NCBI GenBank assembly: GCA_018287875.1
Contig: JAGVVL010000015.1
Span: 1,302,001 to 1,366,000 of the forward strand
DNA: 64,000 nt
Direction: 5' to 3'
From: Nigrospora sphaerica
Lineage: Eukaryota; Ascomycota; Sordariomycetes; Amphisphaeriales; Apiosporaceae
Below are positions 53,604 to 64,000 of this stretch, in pieces; position 1 is the first letter of the stretch, and every line of letters begins with the position of its first letter. The notes under the pieces were generated by a model. It made no database searches. It was given only the letters and a program-made list of their open reading frames with translations, and was not told the DNA's origin. Both the position numbers and the translations under genes were made by a program.

Positions 53604-56600
53604 GGCTGGCGCGTAGGGCAGGGCGTTTATAGTATAGGCAGCCTCAGGAGGGCGTGATGCGGTACCAGGTATAAGATACCAATGGCAGGTAAGGAAAGTA
53701 AGTAGTAGGTAGGGCCTAACAATTAAGAGAAGTAGTCCAGGCAGCACTGGTCGCGGCAGCGGTAGTGGCTGATGAAGCAGCAGCAGTGGTTTGTGTGCCG
53801 CAGCCGCCGGATCAGCAAACAAACGGCGATCGGGTGCGGTGGAAGTGCAAGTTCCCCTCCCCAACGGCACGGGGGTAGTAGGTAAGGTAAGTTATCTTCG
53901 AGACGGTATTCGAGGCCTTAGCTTGAGCAAGGTTTCGTCGCCTGCTTGGGCGATAGGGTCGGGAACCAGGCTTTTAGGAACCCAGGTGTCTAGTAACACC
54001 GGCGGGCGCCCGGCTTAGTAGCTCCTCTTCCTATCCTGACTTGGACAGAAGGGCGGGAGAAAACGACTCCAGCGTCTGGCTCTGGGCAGCGCTTGGGATT
54101 GGCTAAAGATGTAAGGTAGGTAGTGAGGAGGGCTCGAGGTGATGAAACTGGCGGGCATACAAGTCTATACCCGGGAGGAGGTTGCGTGGGAGCCGCATCG
54201 AAAGGATGTGTGGTACGGCGAGTGCAGTCGATAACACTTGACTGGCTGACTCGGGGGGTTTTAGTGGTGGAGCTTCTCGGCGAGCGAGAGAGCGAAGGTG
54301 GAGAGGCGGCAAGGAGATTTAATAGATGAGCTGCAGCAGCGGGAGTCGAACGGGACCGTCGTGGCTAATTACCTCATCCATTCTCGGCCTTGTCTTGGGG
54401 AGGCGCTGCCGCGCGATAGGCCCACAGGAGAGGGAGAGAACAGGAAATGAGAATGCAACGCGGTTTAAGAAAAGCCGCGTCGTGAAAGAGGTGTTGGAGG
54501 CGATATTGGGGAGTACATACCCAAGTGGGTGGTAAGAAACGGCCGAAGTAGTTATGTTAGGTAAAGTACTTACCTACTTATACCTAACCTCTCCCTCAAA
54601 TCCATACCCTCTACCTAGCTAGCCTCCATAAGGGCCCTGGTTCTAGCATGGACGTGCTGTAGGGGACCTGGGGAAGGTCAGTTTTCAGATTTTACTATGG
54701 TATGTGTGAGTAAGTGGTGGCGCGGAGCTGTACACAGTGGATAGGCGGGTAGCCACATGGGCATGTACCTACATACATCTCGTACAGGGCTGCCCAAGTA
54801 CATCCACCTTCACAACAGCATACTGGGATCCATTTGCCTACCTTTCCCATCCCATAGCCAAGCTCTAGGGCTGCTAACTAACCCTTCATCCATGCTCTTC
54901 TCATGCTCTACCCCTGTCCTCCCACCTACCCAAGTATCGTATACGATCGTGTTACTACGGGGTATAGTACCCGTAGCTCCCCTCCCCATCATCTGCTTTT
55001 TTACTTTCCGTTATACCGGGTTGGGGTTGGCCTTAAGAGTCGCGTTCCGTGCGATGAGGGGCCGCGCCCTCCGCTTTTCCGGCTGCCGCCCGGCGGGGAG
55101 AGATGGATCGAACCACAGGGAGCCTGTGTTTTTGCCTTCCCTTCTGCCCAACCCGTGCCAACTGTTCCCAAGGGACAATACTCCATGAGTACCCAATGTC
55201 GCAAACCCAAGGCAAATAGGCCCAAGGACTGCGGGGCTGACCTGGGAGTAGTGGTCGATCAAACCCGCCGCTAATATCAAGTGGTCCCGAGCCGCTTATC
55301 GGCCTAACACTGCGAACCAAAGGACGACACGCAACCACGATCCGCCCAAAAGCAGCCGCCAAAGGGAGCGCCGACGACGACGGACTGCAGCGAGGGGGAG
55401 ACCGACGGGACGACGGTCGTCGGGTTCTGGCCGGCCCCTCTGTCCACTTGTCCTCCACCTCCCGTTTCCCCCTTCCTTTTGCTTCCGCTGGTCGTCTGTG
55501 CTCGTGCCCACAGAGACACAACACCGAAGACCCGGGAGGGCTACTGCATTCAAAAACCACTTCTTCCCTCGGCGTGGTCCCTCAATGGGGAAAGAATCGC
55601 CCTTGCATGCCGGTATACAACTACTTAGCTGGTCGGTTCTCGGTATGTACCTCGAACAATCTCAGCGTGCATGCACGGTCATGCGTCCCGGGAAAGCCAA
55701 TCGTGGGCGTCACGTCATATTTCTTTTTCCAGGGTCCAAATCTCGTCCACCCCCCTTCCCCCCGGTCACCGGGGTCGACAGATTAGTAATTGTAGAAGGG
55801 CAGAGCGAAGGCCACTCGCCATGGGCGACTAGCAATTCTCTCCCAGCAGTCCCTTCTCCTCCTGCCACCACGCCCCCTTCCGGCAGCCGATCTTGGTGAT
55901 CCGCTCGTGGCAGCCATTGCATCTGGCGGCCTCCCGCCCCCCCCCCTGGTGCTCGTTTCTAAGATTGCCTCCGGACAGGCCATGGATCATGTTCACTAAC
56001 CATCTGCGGCAATGACACGCCGAATACATATGCAGCCTCGGAGCAGGACTGTGTGGCTGTTTGCCCCTCTACACGCACCGCCCTCGCCGGCCTCCACATC
56101 CCGCGCTGTCCGTCCATCTTAAATCCGAACTACGTACACGCAGTACGCGGTCGAATGCCATGCATCCGCCGTGGTCCGTCACTTGGCGGCCTTCATTGGG
56201 TCTTCTATGATGCGCCGTCGTTGAGACTCCGCCGAGGCGGGCGTCGTTGAGCTTACAGGTCAGTTTTGCTGCTTTGCGTAGTCATGTGCATCTCTCTCCA
56301 GGGGTGTTCGCGTGGGCGCCTATGCTTCACCAGCATCAGACATAGGGGCATAGAGGTGAAGCTCGTGGCAAGGGGCCCAATACATCCCCTGGCTTCCGTA
56401 TCACCCCAAGTGGGATGCCCCGGGTTGGCAGTGGAAAGAAGATGCAAGAGCCTTGCTTGCCATCGAACAAACGGGTATTAGACGATGCCGCCACCTCTTC
56501 ACAACAGTCCCAGTCGCCACGCCGCATTTCTGGCCTGTCTGGAGCGCAACGCGGCGCGTATTATCGGCAGCGTCCCATAGCCTCCATCTCAGTACGTGAC

Positions 56601-59338
56601 TTGCTCCTGTCGTCCGCGACTTGTTGCCAAAGCTACTATTCGACACATGGATTCGGCGGAGCCGGGATATGGAGTCACTGACTACAGCACTTTGTTTCTG
56701 GTCTTTGGGATTCCCACAAATCGCACGGGTTTCACTGAGCGTACCATGGAACACGGTGTCAGCCACTGGTACAGGCCTCTTCTGCCTCGGCAAGCCCTGC
56801 TCACCGACTTCTCTGTGCGACGTGCACGCCTGCGTTGCCGGGGACAGTTCAACGTCCCAGCAAATTGCCGAGACAGCGGGACATGGGTAGAACGGAGCTG
56901 ACCCTGGCTTCAGGGTCCAGATAGTGGCACGTTGATGCCCCCCTGGCGGTGCATTGCAGAGACTCGGCCGGGGCGGGACTGGACAAGTGTAAACGAACAG
57001 ATGGGCGGGAAGATGCAGTCAGCGATCGTTGTTCATGATAACGGGTTCGAGATCGCGGGTTCTCGTGCCTCAAGGGTGCGGCAAGGCGCTCGGCAACTGC
57101 TTGGCACCCCTCATTCCGGAGGGGGCTGGACCGATTTTCACCATGACCTGCGGCTCCATGGTACTTCCTCGTGCGCACGCCAGGCGCCTCACTTTTGCCT
57201 GCGGCCTCCCTCTCGCAGGCGCGCGATCAGTAGCACGGCATGAGGAGCCATCGAATCGGTAACGTGTCTCGTCTGATAGTCGGCATCGTATCCAGGCACT
57301 CGGGTCTGTCCAACTGAGACCCCTCGGGCCCTGGGCCCTGCATCTCCACCCGACTAGAGGACCTGTGGTGAAGATCTCCTGCTTGGACAGCCTCGCCACG
57401 GCACGCCACGGCGAGCGGCACCGACCTAAACCCATAGCGCCCACATGTCGAGAGCTCTGTGAACGGGGTCGTCCTACAAGCCGCCAGAGCTCGGGGGCGG
57501 GATCCTGGTCGCGGCGGCCGACGACGGGTCGGAGTACGGCCGTGGCTGTTCTCAGATCCGACAGGGTAAGAGTGCCAGTAACGGACCGGGATTTAGGGGC
57601 GAGTAGAAGAAGTAGGCAGTTGGTCAATCCGCAGCATTCCCTTCCCAGACTGTCTTTGAATACACAAAATGGATGACGCCTACATTCTATTCTCTACATA
57701 GTAGTAGGAAACAACTCGTTTTCCTTTTGCCGGTGTAACCTTCTGATGTGGCAACCGTTGGGTCTTAATCCGATCTGACCAGCGGCCGCTCCTGCGTCCG
57801 CGACTCCCGTCCTGCCGACCTCAGCTTTTCGCTTCGGGTGGGATGGGATTTCTCTGCAGCGTGGCCAATCCTCGCGCGGGGGTACTTTGGCCCTGGCCAG
57901 AACTTGCTTCCCGGCATGATGACCTTGGAGATACGCGAGATTGGCGCCACACGCTTTCTAAAGGAGGCGTCCGCCAGGCCCGTCGCCGCCACCCCCCCGG
58001 TCGTGTTTTTTGGGCTGGAGAGCCAAGATCAGGTAGCCAAAACAGGCCTCCTCTTCGCCATGGTTCCCGCATACAGCGATTGCCGTTTGAGGGGGTGGCT
58101 ATAGATGTTGCCTCTCTGGTGGCATGGTGGAAATATGGAGGGTTCGTTCACGCAGGAGAGCGGAGAGCGAGGAACCCGGCACCGATGATACGATGTACCG
58201 GAAAGTAGGTCATCTTGGAGCGATGTGACCCGTCACATCCCATCCCTGACGACTTACTATTACTAGGAGCACGATAAAAAAGAAGCGCCCCGCCCGTCCC
58301 GCGCACCCAGTCAGCCCTCTATCAAGCAGGCAAGATCGCTGGGGCCGGGCAAATACCTGGAAAACCGCCACTGCGACGTGAGATCTTGACAAGTTCAGCT
58401 GCGCCGGCTTTGCTTTTTCTTAAATGGCCGGCCTTGGCTCAAAGGGTCCTGTCGCGCTAGCAGGGCCATGAAACCCATCCGAGTCCTCGTCGCAGAGCCA
58501 GCCGTACACAGCTCCTTTTGGCAGTACGTATGGGACCGCCCACAGCGAATAAGGGCGAGCTGAAGGGACATGCGAGGCTGTCGGTCATCAGCGTGGTCTC
58601 CCTTGACAGTGTCCAGCTTCTTCGCAGTGGAGCGCGTTCTCATCTGCTTCTAATCCGGCTTCCATCAACTTGCCGCCTCTATAAAGCCTCTGTAAACCCG
58701 TGGAAGTCGCTGACGCCGTATTCACATGACGTCAAAAGGGACGGCGTCACAGGCATGGAGTGATAAGCGCGGCGTACGGCCATTTTCCCATCCCTATGGA
58801 TGAGTGATGTACTTGTTCAAACTGTCACGACAAGTCTCGACTCGGCGGTTGCCTTGGCTTAGACCGCAAGGAGGCTGGTGGTCAGGGGCTGATATAGACC
58901 CAGGCCAACGTACAAGTGCTCAGGAACTGGCGATCGAACATCCAACTCCTTCCAGTGCCAAATGTGATGACAGGTATATTGTGCCCTTGTCAAGGGTGAC
59001 AGCGCGTGTTGTCACCACCATTTCACTCTGCATTCTGCGTTACCAGGCCCAGCAGCCATCCCACAGGAATGACGCTACTAGGCAGACTCTAGCCTGTTAA
59101 TACGGTCCGCACTCACATCTTGCCACGTTGGCGGATCCTGTTCATTTCAAGGTGTGACAGTGACTGTAAATGATAACCGGTGTATATACTTTACCCAGAA
59201 CCCTAGATAAGAGGCGCGGTGATACAGTCTGTGGCATACCCAGTCGGTATCAACTTCGCCCCCTTCCGCTACAGTAACCCATGGTTACCATGCGGCACAG
59301 CGTCCTGTGTTCCATCATACAGAGATGCCACAAATGGC
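53604..59338. other. long intergenic region, no recognisable gene
   Basis: 5.7 kb between the 285-aa gene and the end of STE24. Near 53687-53715 and 54553-54620 it is unusually rich in TACCTA/GGTA/AAGTAC motifs. Elsewhere only overlapping frames below about 190 codons occur. Frames at 56932-57262 (plus) and 57070-57627 (minus) are the most protein-like but show no motif, and neither can be extended by plausible splicing. Promoter of the 285-aa gene lies at its left end. Confidence 0.45.
54553..54620. repeat. cluster of TACCTA / GTAAGTAC-type motifs
   Basis: Dense cluster containing AAAGTACTTACCTACTTATA, ACCTAACC and CTACCTAGCTAGCC. Similar short motifs recur at about 15906, 16123, 28371, 37694, 45951, 52141, 53687 and 61150, always between genes. 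Confidence 0.6.
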
Positions 59339-60851
59339 CTAGAGCTCTCTGCCCGAGGCCTTCTCGACACCATCGCCCTCGGGCTTTTCCTCGACCACCT
59401 TGCCGGTAGGCGTCCACTCCAGCGCCTTCAGTCTCTCGGAGAGAATGGGGTGCGAGAAGTGGTAACTGGCATACATCCAGTCGGCATCCATGGTACTCAA
59501 GTTCTGGATTTGGAGCTTGATGAGCGACGCAGCAAGCTCAGACTGGTAGCCAAGGCCACGGGCAAAGGCATCAGCCTGAAACTCGAAACGTCGGCTGATA
59601 ATGTTCATCAGCAGCTTGATGACCGTGTCCATGGGGGCCAGAGCGTCCGAAAACAGGATGAAGCCGATGATGATGGGGTGCTCCTTAATGAAACCGAAAT
59701 CGGCATATAGGGATGCATTGTTAATGAAGACGGAGAAGAGCAGGAAGATGTAGAAGACGTGAACCTATGTGGTAGTCAGCAATCATGCCTGTTTATGATG
59801 AGTGAGCAGATGGGCATACCTGGGAGATACCAAAGAGCCTCGTGGTGTGGCCGAGCTTCCAGTGGCCCAATTCATGAGCGAGGACAGCAACGACCTCCTC
59901 CGGCTTGCTTTTCTCAATCAGGGTGTCGTAAATGACAATGTGCTTCTTCCAGGGGAGACCAAAAAAGTACGCATTGCTGTGGGCGCTGCGCTTGCTTCCA
60001 TCAATGACGAACAGTTCGTGGAGCGGAAAGTTCAGCTTCTTGGCCAGGCCTTCAACGTCGGATTTGAGCTTCCCATCTTCCAGGGGAGACAGCTTGTTGA
60101 ACAGGGGAAGGATGGCAATGGGATAGACAGTGATCATGAAGACTTGAAGACCAGCCACGAACAACCAGAGGTAAAAGAAGAACTGGTTTCCAGTCTTCTG
60201 CACGATGCTGAGGAAGCCGGCCAGAACGGGAGGGGCGATGATGAAGGCGAGCATGTTGGACTTGAGCATATCCGTGATGAAGAGCTTGGGGGTCTGCTTG
60301 TTGAAGCCGAACTTTTCTTCCAGCACAAAGGTGTGGTAGACGGAGGTGGGCAGGGACAGGAGCTGCTGGATCAAGATGAAGGACAGGACGAAAACGATGG
60401 AGTGGGAGATCTCGCCGGTGAAGCGGGCCGGCGCGACACGGAGCAGGAGATCTCCGGTCCAGGACCAGAGTTTAGGGAGTACGTCGAAGTGGATGAATGC
60501 GATGTTCTGAATCTGGCCCCAGAGGCCCCTGACGAAGCCGAACTTGGCCTTGGCCCGGCCGTATTCCTGACTCTTGTCGTAAACCTCTTGCGACACCTCG
60601 GCCTCAAGGACCTTGGGCGCCTTCTTTTGCTTCAAAACCTGGTACTGGCGCCATGAGAGAAACTCCTCAAAGAGGTACTGGCTAACGGAGAAACCGATGA
60701 TGACCTTCTTCCACGGGAAGAGGGGACGGTCGAGGAACCGAGCGAGGCGCTGTCACGACGGGGCGTTAGCGCATGGAACAGCACGCAGGCGGCACAGACG
60801 CCCGGCGGGAAGGACGAACACGGCAGGGTGACTTACCTGGAGGAAATCCAT
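59339..60851 (-). CDS. STE24: CAAX prenyl protease 1 (Ste24, M48A zinc metalloprotease)
   Basis: ER membrane zinc protease that trims the C-terminal aaX of farnesylated proteins and the N terminus of a-type mating pheromone, and clears blocked translocons. Exons 60851-60837 (15 nt, MDFLQ), 60749-59820 and 59764-59339, 456 aa, the usual Ste24 length. Splicing restores RLARFLDRPLFPWKKVIIGF and QYLFEEFLSWRQYQVLKQK. The zinc motif HELGH is in VVAVLAHELGHWKLGHTT (residues about 297-314), and the third ligand Glu is in RRFEFQADAFA. Seven or so hydrophobic helices are visible. KRSAHSNAYFFGLPW precedes the active site as in the family. The last exon supplies the final helices. The tail is acidic rather than a clear KKXX signal. 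Essentially certain assignment. Confidence 0.96.
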
Positions 60852-61297
60852 CGTGATGATGGATCGCGTTGCTCGGTGCGATGATGAGGACCGGGCTGGA
60901 TTGCGAGACGCCGCGCCAGCCACTACTTAATAACCGTCCAGTTGAAGAGCAACCGTGTCTTTCCCCACATTAGCTGCGCGCGCGCCTTCTGTACGCGGTA
61001 CGTACAGTCAGGACAGGAATGTTCCCGGTCGCCCGGCTGCGGCTGGTGCGAGGATTGGGAGGCAACGATGGGAGGTGGTCAGCACGGCTTGTGGCTGAAG
61101 CTTCTGCTCCTCTAACCCGCTGCCAAATTTAGAGTGCGGCCCCACACAAGGTACCTACGTTTCAGACGCGTTCTCGCGAAACCTCTCCAGCCAGTGTAAG
61201 TCGAGGAGAAGGGAGGGGCAATCAGCCATACCCGTCGTCTAACGAGTAAGGAGTATCTAGAGATGGACCAAGAGCTTCAGGCCGCTTCTGATCCAGC
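60852..61297. promoter_or_regulatory. shared divergent promoter, STE24 / MORG1
   Basis: 446 bp between the two start codons. It must carry both promoters. AGGTACCTACG at about 61150 is another copy of the recurring intergenic motif. Confidence 0.55.
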
Positions 61298-62539
61298 ATG
61301 GCGTTTCCCGACAGACCGATAGCCCACCTGACTGGCGCAAATGGTGAGTAGGCGACTGACTCTCCTGCCATCATCGTCTTCCATGCCTCCCACCTGGTAG
61401 GTAGACCAGGAATCCGCTTCGTCACACCTCCCAGCCGACGCTACGCGCACTGCCTAGGTAGATTACCAGTTCTGGGCTACGTTGACGTGCCTCCTGCAGG
61501 CCCCATTAACGCGCTCACCTACTCCGCCTCTCCCGGCACCTACATTCTGACGGGCTCGTCGGATAAGTCGATCCGTCTCTACAACCCCTCGGCCACCGTC
61601 AGCAGTACACAGCCGTCGTCCTCCCATATTACATCCCTGAAACCGGCTCCGGCTCTGCCCCAGGGCCGCCTCATCCAGACTTATTCGGCGCACGGCTACG
61701 AGGTGCTCTCGCTGGGCGTCTCGCACGACAACGCGCGCTTCGTCTCGGGCGGCGGCGACCGCTCCGTCTTTCTCTGGGACGTGGCGACGGCCCAGACGCT
61801 GCGGCGCTTCGGCGGCAATGCCCAGAGCCACAGCGCGCGCATCAACACGGTTTGCTTCGGCGGCGACGAGGACTCGCTCGTCGTCAGCGGCAGCCTCGAC
61901 ACCACGGTGCGCCTGTGGGATACAAAGTCCAACTCGTTCAAGCCCGTGCAGACCCTGACCGAGGCGCGCGACGCCGTCACAGCCGTCGCGGTGCGCGGGC
62001 CCGAGGTCGTCGCCGGCAGCGTCGACGGTCGGGTCCGCTGCTACGACGTGCGCATGGGCCGCTGCGTCACCGACGTCCTCGGCCCCAGCGCCACCAGCTT
62101 GTGCCTGACGCGTGATGGAAAGGCCATGCTCGTGAGCACGCTGGACAGTAAAATCCGACTCATGGACCGAGAGTCGGGCGCTTGTCTGAAGACGTACGGC
62201 GACGCGGGCCTGAAGAACGAAGAGCTGCGTGTGCAGTCCATCCTGGGCGGGAAGGAACAGTACGTCCTGGCGGGCGACGAAATGGCTGGAACCCCTGGCC
62301 AAAACAGCGAGGGTAGACTATGGGCGTGGGACGTATTGACTGGCGAGGTAAAAGCCAAGATTAGCGTACCATGGGGCCCTGCCGGAACCGAGCCCAAGAA
62401 GAAGCTCATTGGCAAAGATGGCCGAGAGAAGGAGCGCGTCAACGTTGTCAGCTGCGCCGCATGGAGGGAAGATGGCTTCGGGGACCAGTATTGCGTGGGC
62501 GGTACGTCTGGAACAGTCACCATCTTTGGTTATCACTAG
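61298..62539 (+). CDS. WD40 protein, MORG1/WDR83 family
   Basis: Seven-bladed WD40 scaffold related to animal MORG1/WDR83, which organises MAP kinase modules and is also found with spliceosome components. Exons 61298-61343 (MAFPDRPIAHLTGAN) and 61500-62539 (156-nt intron), 361 aa. The junction G|GC gives HLTGANGPINALTYSASPG, the family start; the plus frame upstream of the splice acceptor is not a true start. WD repeats show as GSSDKSIRLYNP, GGGDRSVFLWDV, GSLDTTVRLWDT, GSVDGRVRCYDV and STLDSKIRLMDR, then GRLWAWDV and a last blade GGTSGTVTIFGYH. A 20-residue insert rich in Ser/Thr/Pro lies after the first blade. No signal or membrane segment. Specific partner pathway cannot be read from sequence. 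Confidence 0.93.
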
Positions 62540-62854
62540 AAACGGCTTGCCTACCCGCAAAGAGAGGCGTCATATATTTCCAAATGCATAAGGATGGTAC
62601 CCGCGAATCCATCACGGCGCTTGGTGTGTTTATCTTTTTGTTGGCGTTTGAATCTGTACAAGGCGCTGTCCCGCCAAGAAGAAAACAAAAGGACAGCGCC
62701 GAGAATTCCCTTCAACCGATGCCGTATCTGACGCCCATAACACCGTTCACCCAGACAATCCCAGGATGCGAGACTGTCCAAGCCTCGGGCTATCCTGGAA
62801 TGGATATCCGACCGGTCAAGGTCAAGCCAAAGGCAAACTACGAGAACCGGCTCT
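62540..62854. other. short intergenic region, convergent 3' ends
   Basis: 315 bp between the stops of the WD40 gene (plus) and the mannosyltransferase (minus); both 3' UTRs. Nothing else seen. Confidence 0.5.
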
Positions 62855-64000
62855 TCAGTCCATGTGGGCGTACTTGAACCAGTTGGGGCGGCAGTCCTCT
62901 CGTTGCAACCACGGTTCACCGTCGTAAAACTTGCCCTTGGTGCAGCCGCGGCACTTGTGAGAGTTGGGGCAGTTGAAGAACGGGATGTGCTGGTAGCCAA
63001 TGTCACGGAACCTGGTAAGGGAGGGGTAAGTACGGGTCAGCCGCTGCAGGAGAGAAGATTTCCACTCACCAGTGAATCTTGTTCTTGTCCTCAAACAAGC
63101 CGAGGGCGATGCTGTGCACGGGCGCGTCGCCCCATCGCTCGTAGAAGAAACCACCGGCCCTGTCCAGGTGGTTGAAGTAGTCCTCGTACGCCTGGCTCCG
63201 CCAGAAGCTCATATCGGCAATCTCGAAGTTGGTCCAGAAATGGCAGGTGGAGTAGCCGTTGGCTTGTTCCCAATGGTCAGGGCGCCGCACCTTGTCCGTC
63301 AACCACTGCTGCGCATTGTTCGGGTGGATATACTCGGGATGCTGCGCGATGAACTTTTCCGTCTGGGGCCACAGGGTCGGGATGGACTTGGGCGCGTCAT
63401 AGATGCTGATGGTGAAGCCGTACGTCTTGTTGCGATCTTGCATGTATCGGAACACATCGTAGTCAACATCGCAGAAAAAGTGAACCTTGGGCTCGACGCG
63501 CCAGTAGTACTGCATGTCCTTCAAAGCCGAGTGTTTGTAGAAGAGGCCGCTGTTCCAGCGGCACATCTGGTGGTACGAAATCATGCTGGCGTACTGGATG
63601 TCGTTCTCCTCGAGAATCTTCACCGATTCCTTGTACAGGTCGTTGTTGATCCAGGACGGCACTTTCCAGTGCTCCTCGGGGATCACCTCTGGCCACCGAG
63701 TGATTAGTACGTGGTTGCCTCGCTCCTTCTGGGACTAACCTACCATATCGGCATTCGGCGTTGGTAGCCGCCCTGGTCTTCTTCTTGAACTCCTCACTGA
63801 AGGGGACATCGTTGAAAAAGGTCCACGGATAGTTGAACTTGTGGTTCCACGTCCGCTCGAGGTCGCGCATGGATTGAAGCATTCCTTCCAGCTCTTCATT
63901 TCGCACCAGGGCAAGAAGGGTGGCATTGATTCGCGCCGAGTTGACAGCGTCCGGCGCATAGTCGTCTGAGGCCCGCCATAGCTGGCCCTCGGGCTCTCCT
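62855..64000 (-). CDS. GT15 alpha-1,2-mannosyltransferase (Kre2/Mnt1/Ktr family), 5' end beyond window
   Basis: Golgi type II membrane mannosyltransferase of glycosyltransferase family 15, acting on N- and O-linked mannans with GDP-mannose. Exons in the window: 64000-63744, 63688-63070 and 63011-62855 (introns 55 and 58 nt). The N-terminal cytosolic tail, membrane anchor and stem lie beyond the right edge. Visible: the start of the catalytic domain INATLLALVRNEELEGMLQS, NYPWTFFNDVPFSEEFK, YASMISYHQMCRWNSGLFYK, WRVEPKVHFFCDVDYDVF, and HFWTNFEIADMSFWRS with the proposed catalytic Glu. It ends FFNCPNSHKCRGCTKGKF and KYAHMD. All hallmark motifs are intact, so probably active. Which Ktr subfamily cannot be decided. 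Confidence 0.95.

Noticed and set aside
59802..60656. Plus-strand frame of about 284 codons opposite STE24
   Set aside because: Antisense shadow; STE24 with its HELGH motif is unambiguous on the minus strand.
1..64000. CRISPR arrays, phage defence islands, intact transposons or a classic NRPS/PKS cluster
   Set aside because: No spaced direct repeats, no transposase, reverse transcriptase or terminal repeats, and no megasynthase domains are visible. The gene content is eukaryotic housekeeping plus a few catabolic enzymes.

Overview
The window reads as nuclear DNA of a filamentous ascomycete, most likely a Sordariomycete and possibly a hypocrealean. The reasons are short introns (about 44-156 nt) with GTRNGT-type donors and CTRAC branch sites a few bases before the acceptor, GC-rich coding sequence, and a Pezizomycotina-like gene set. 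The genes are ordinary eukaryotic ones on both strands. I see no tRNA, rRNA, CRISPR array or intact mobile element. All gene models below were built by hand: each splice junction was checked for GT/AG and for reading-frame continuity, but none was checked against a database.

Left part (1-21 kb): an EF-hand MscS-type channel (minus), a 5.6 kb stretch with no recognisable gene, the SPX-EXS phosphate exporter SYG1 (minus), a GH18 endoglycosidase-like protein (plus), a small coiled-coil protein (minus), a pICln/Lot5-type protein (plus), and two very small spliced membrane-protein genes (133 and 86 aa, minus) that a simple ORF scan largely hides.

Middle part (21-36 kb): a DExH helicase of the DHX57/YLR419W type and the aprataxin orthologue HNT3 are divergent across a 413 bp promoter. 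They are followed by an AT-hook protein (minus), a 2.4 kb region with protein-like but unassignable fragments, a 2-oxoglutarate/Fe(II) dioxygenase that appears frameshifted near its N terminus, a gene-poor stretch with one dubious ORF, and a single-pass membrane protein with a Cys-rich ectodomain and Thr-rich stalk.

36-48 kb: TRAP-alpha-like ER protein (minus), then fumarylacetoacetase-family hydrolase, CocE/NonD-type serine hydrolase and a 127-aa protein (all minus), then an aldehyde-dehydrogenase-like protein that has lost its catalytic cysteine, and a LigB-type extradiol dioxygenase (both plus). The ring-cleaving dioxygenase, FAH hydrolase, esterase-like and ALDH-like genes could form a small catabolic neighbourhood. 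This is inference and is the best candidate here for an undescribed system.

Right part (48-64 kb): Mediator subunit MED5 (minus), a fungal protein of unknown function (minus), 5.7 kb without a recognisable gene, CAAX protease STE24 (minus) divergent from the MORG1/WDR83-type WD40 protein (plus), and a GT15 (Kre2/Mnt1 family) mannosyltransferase (minus) cut by the right edge.
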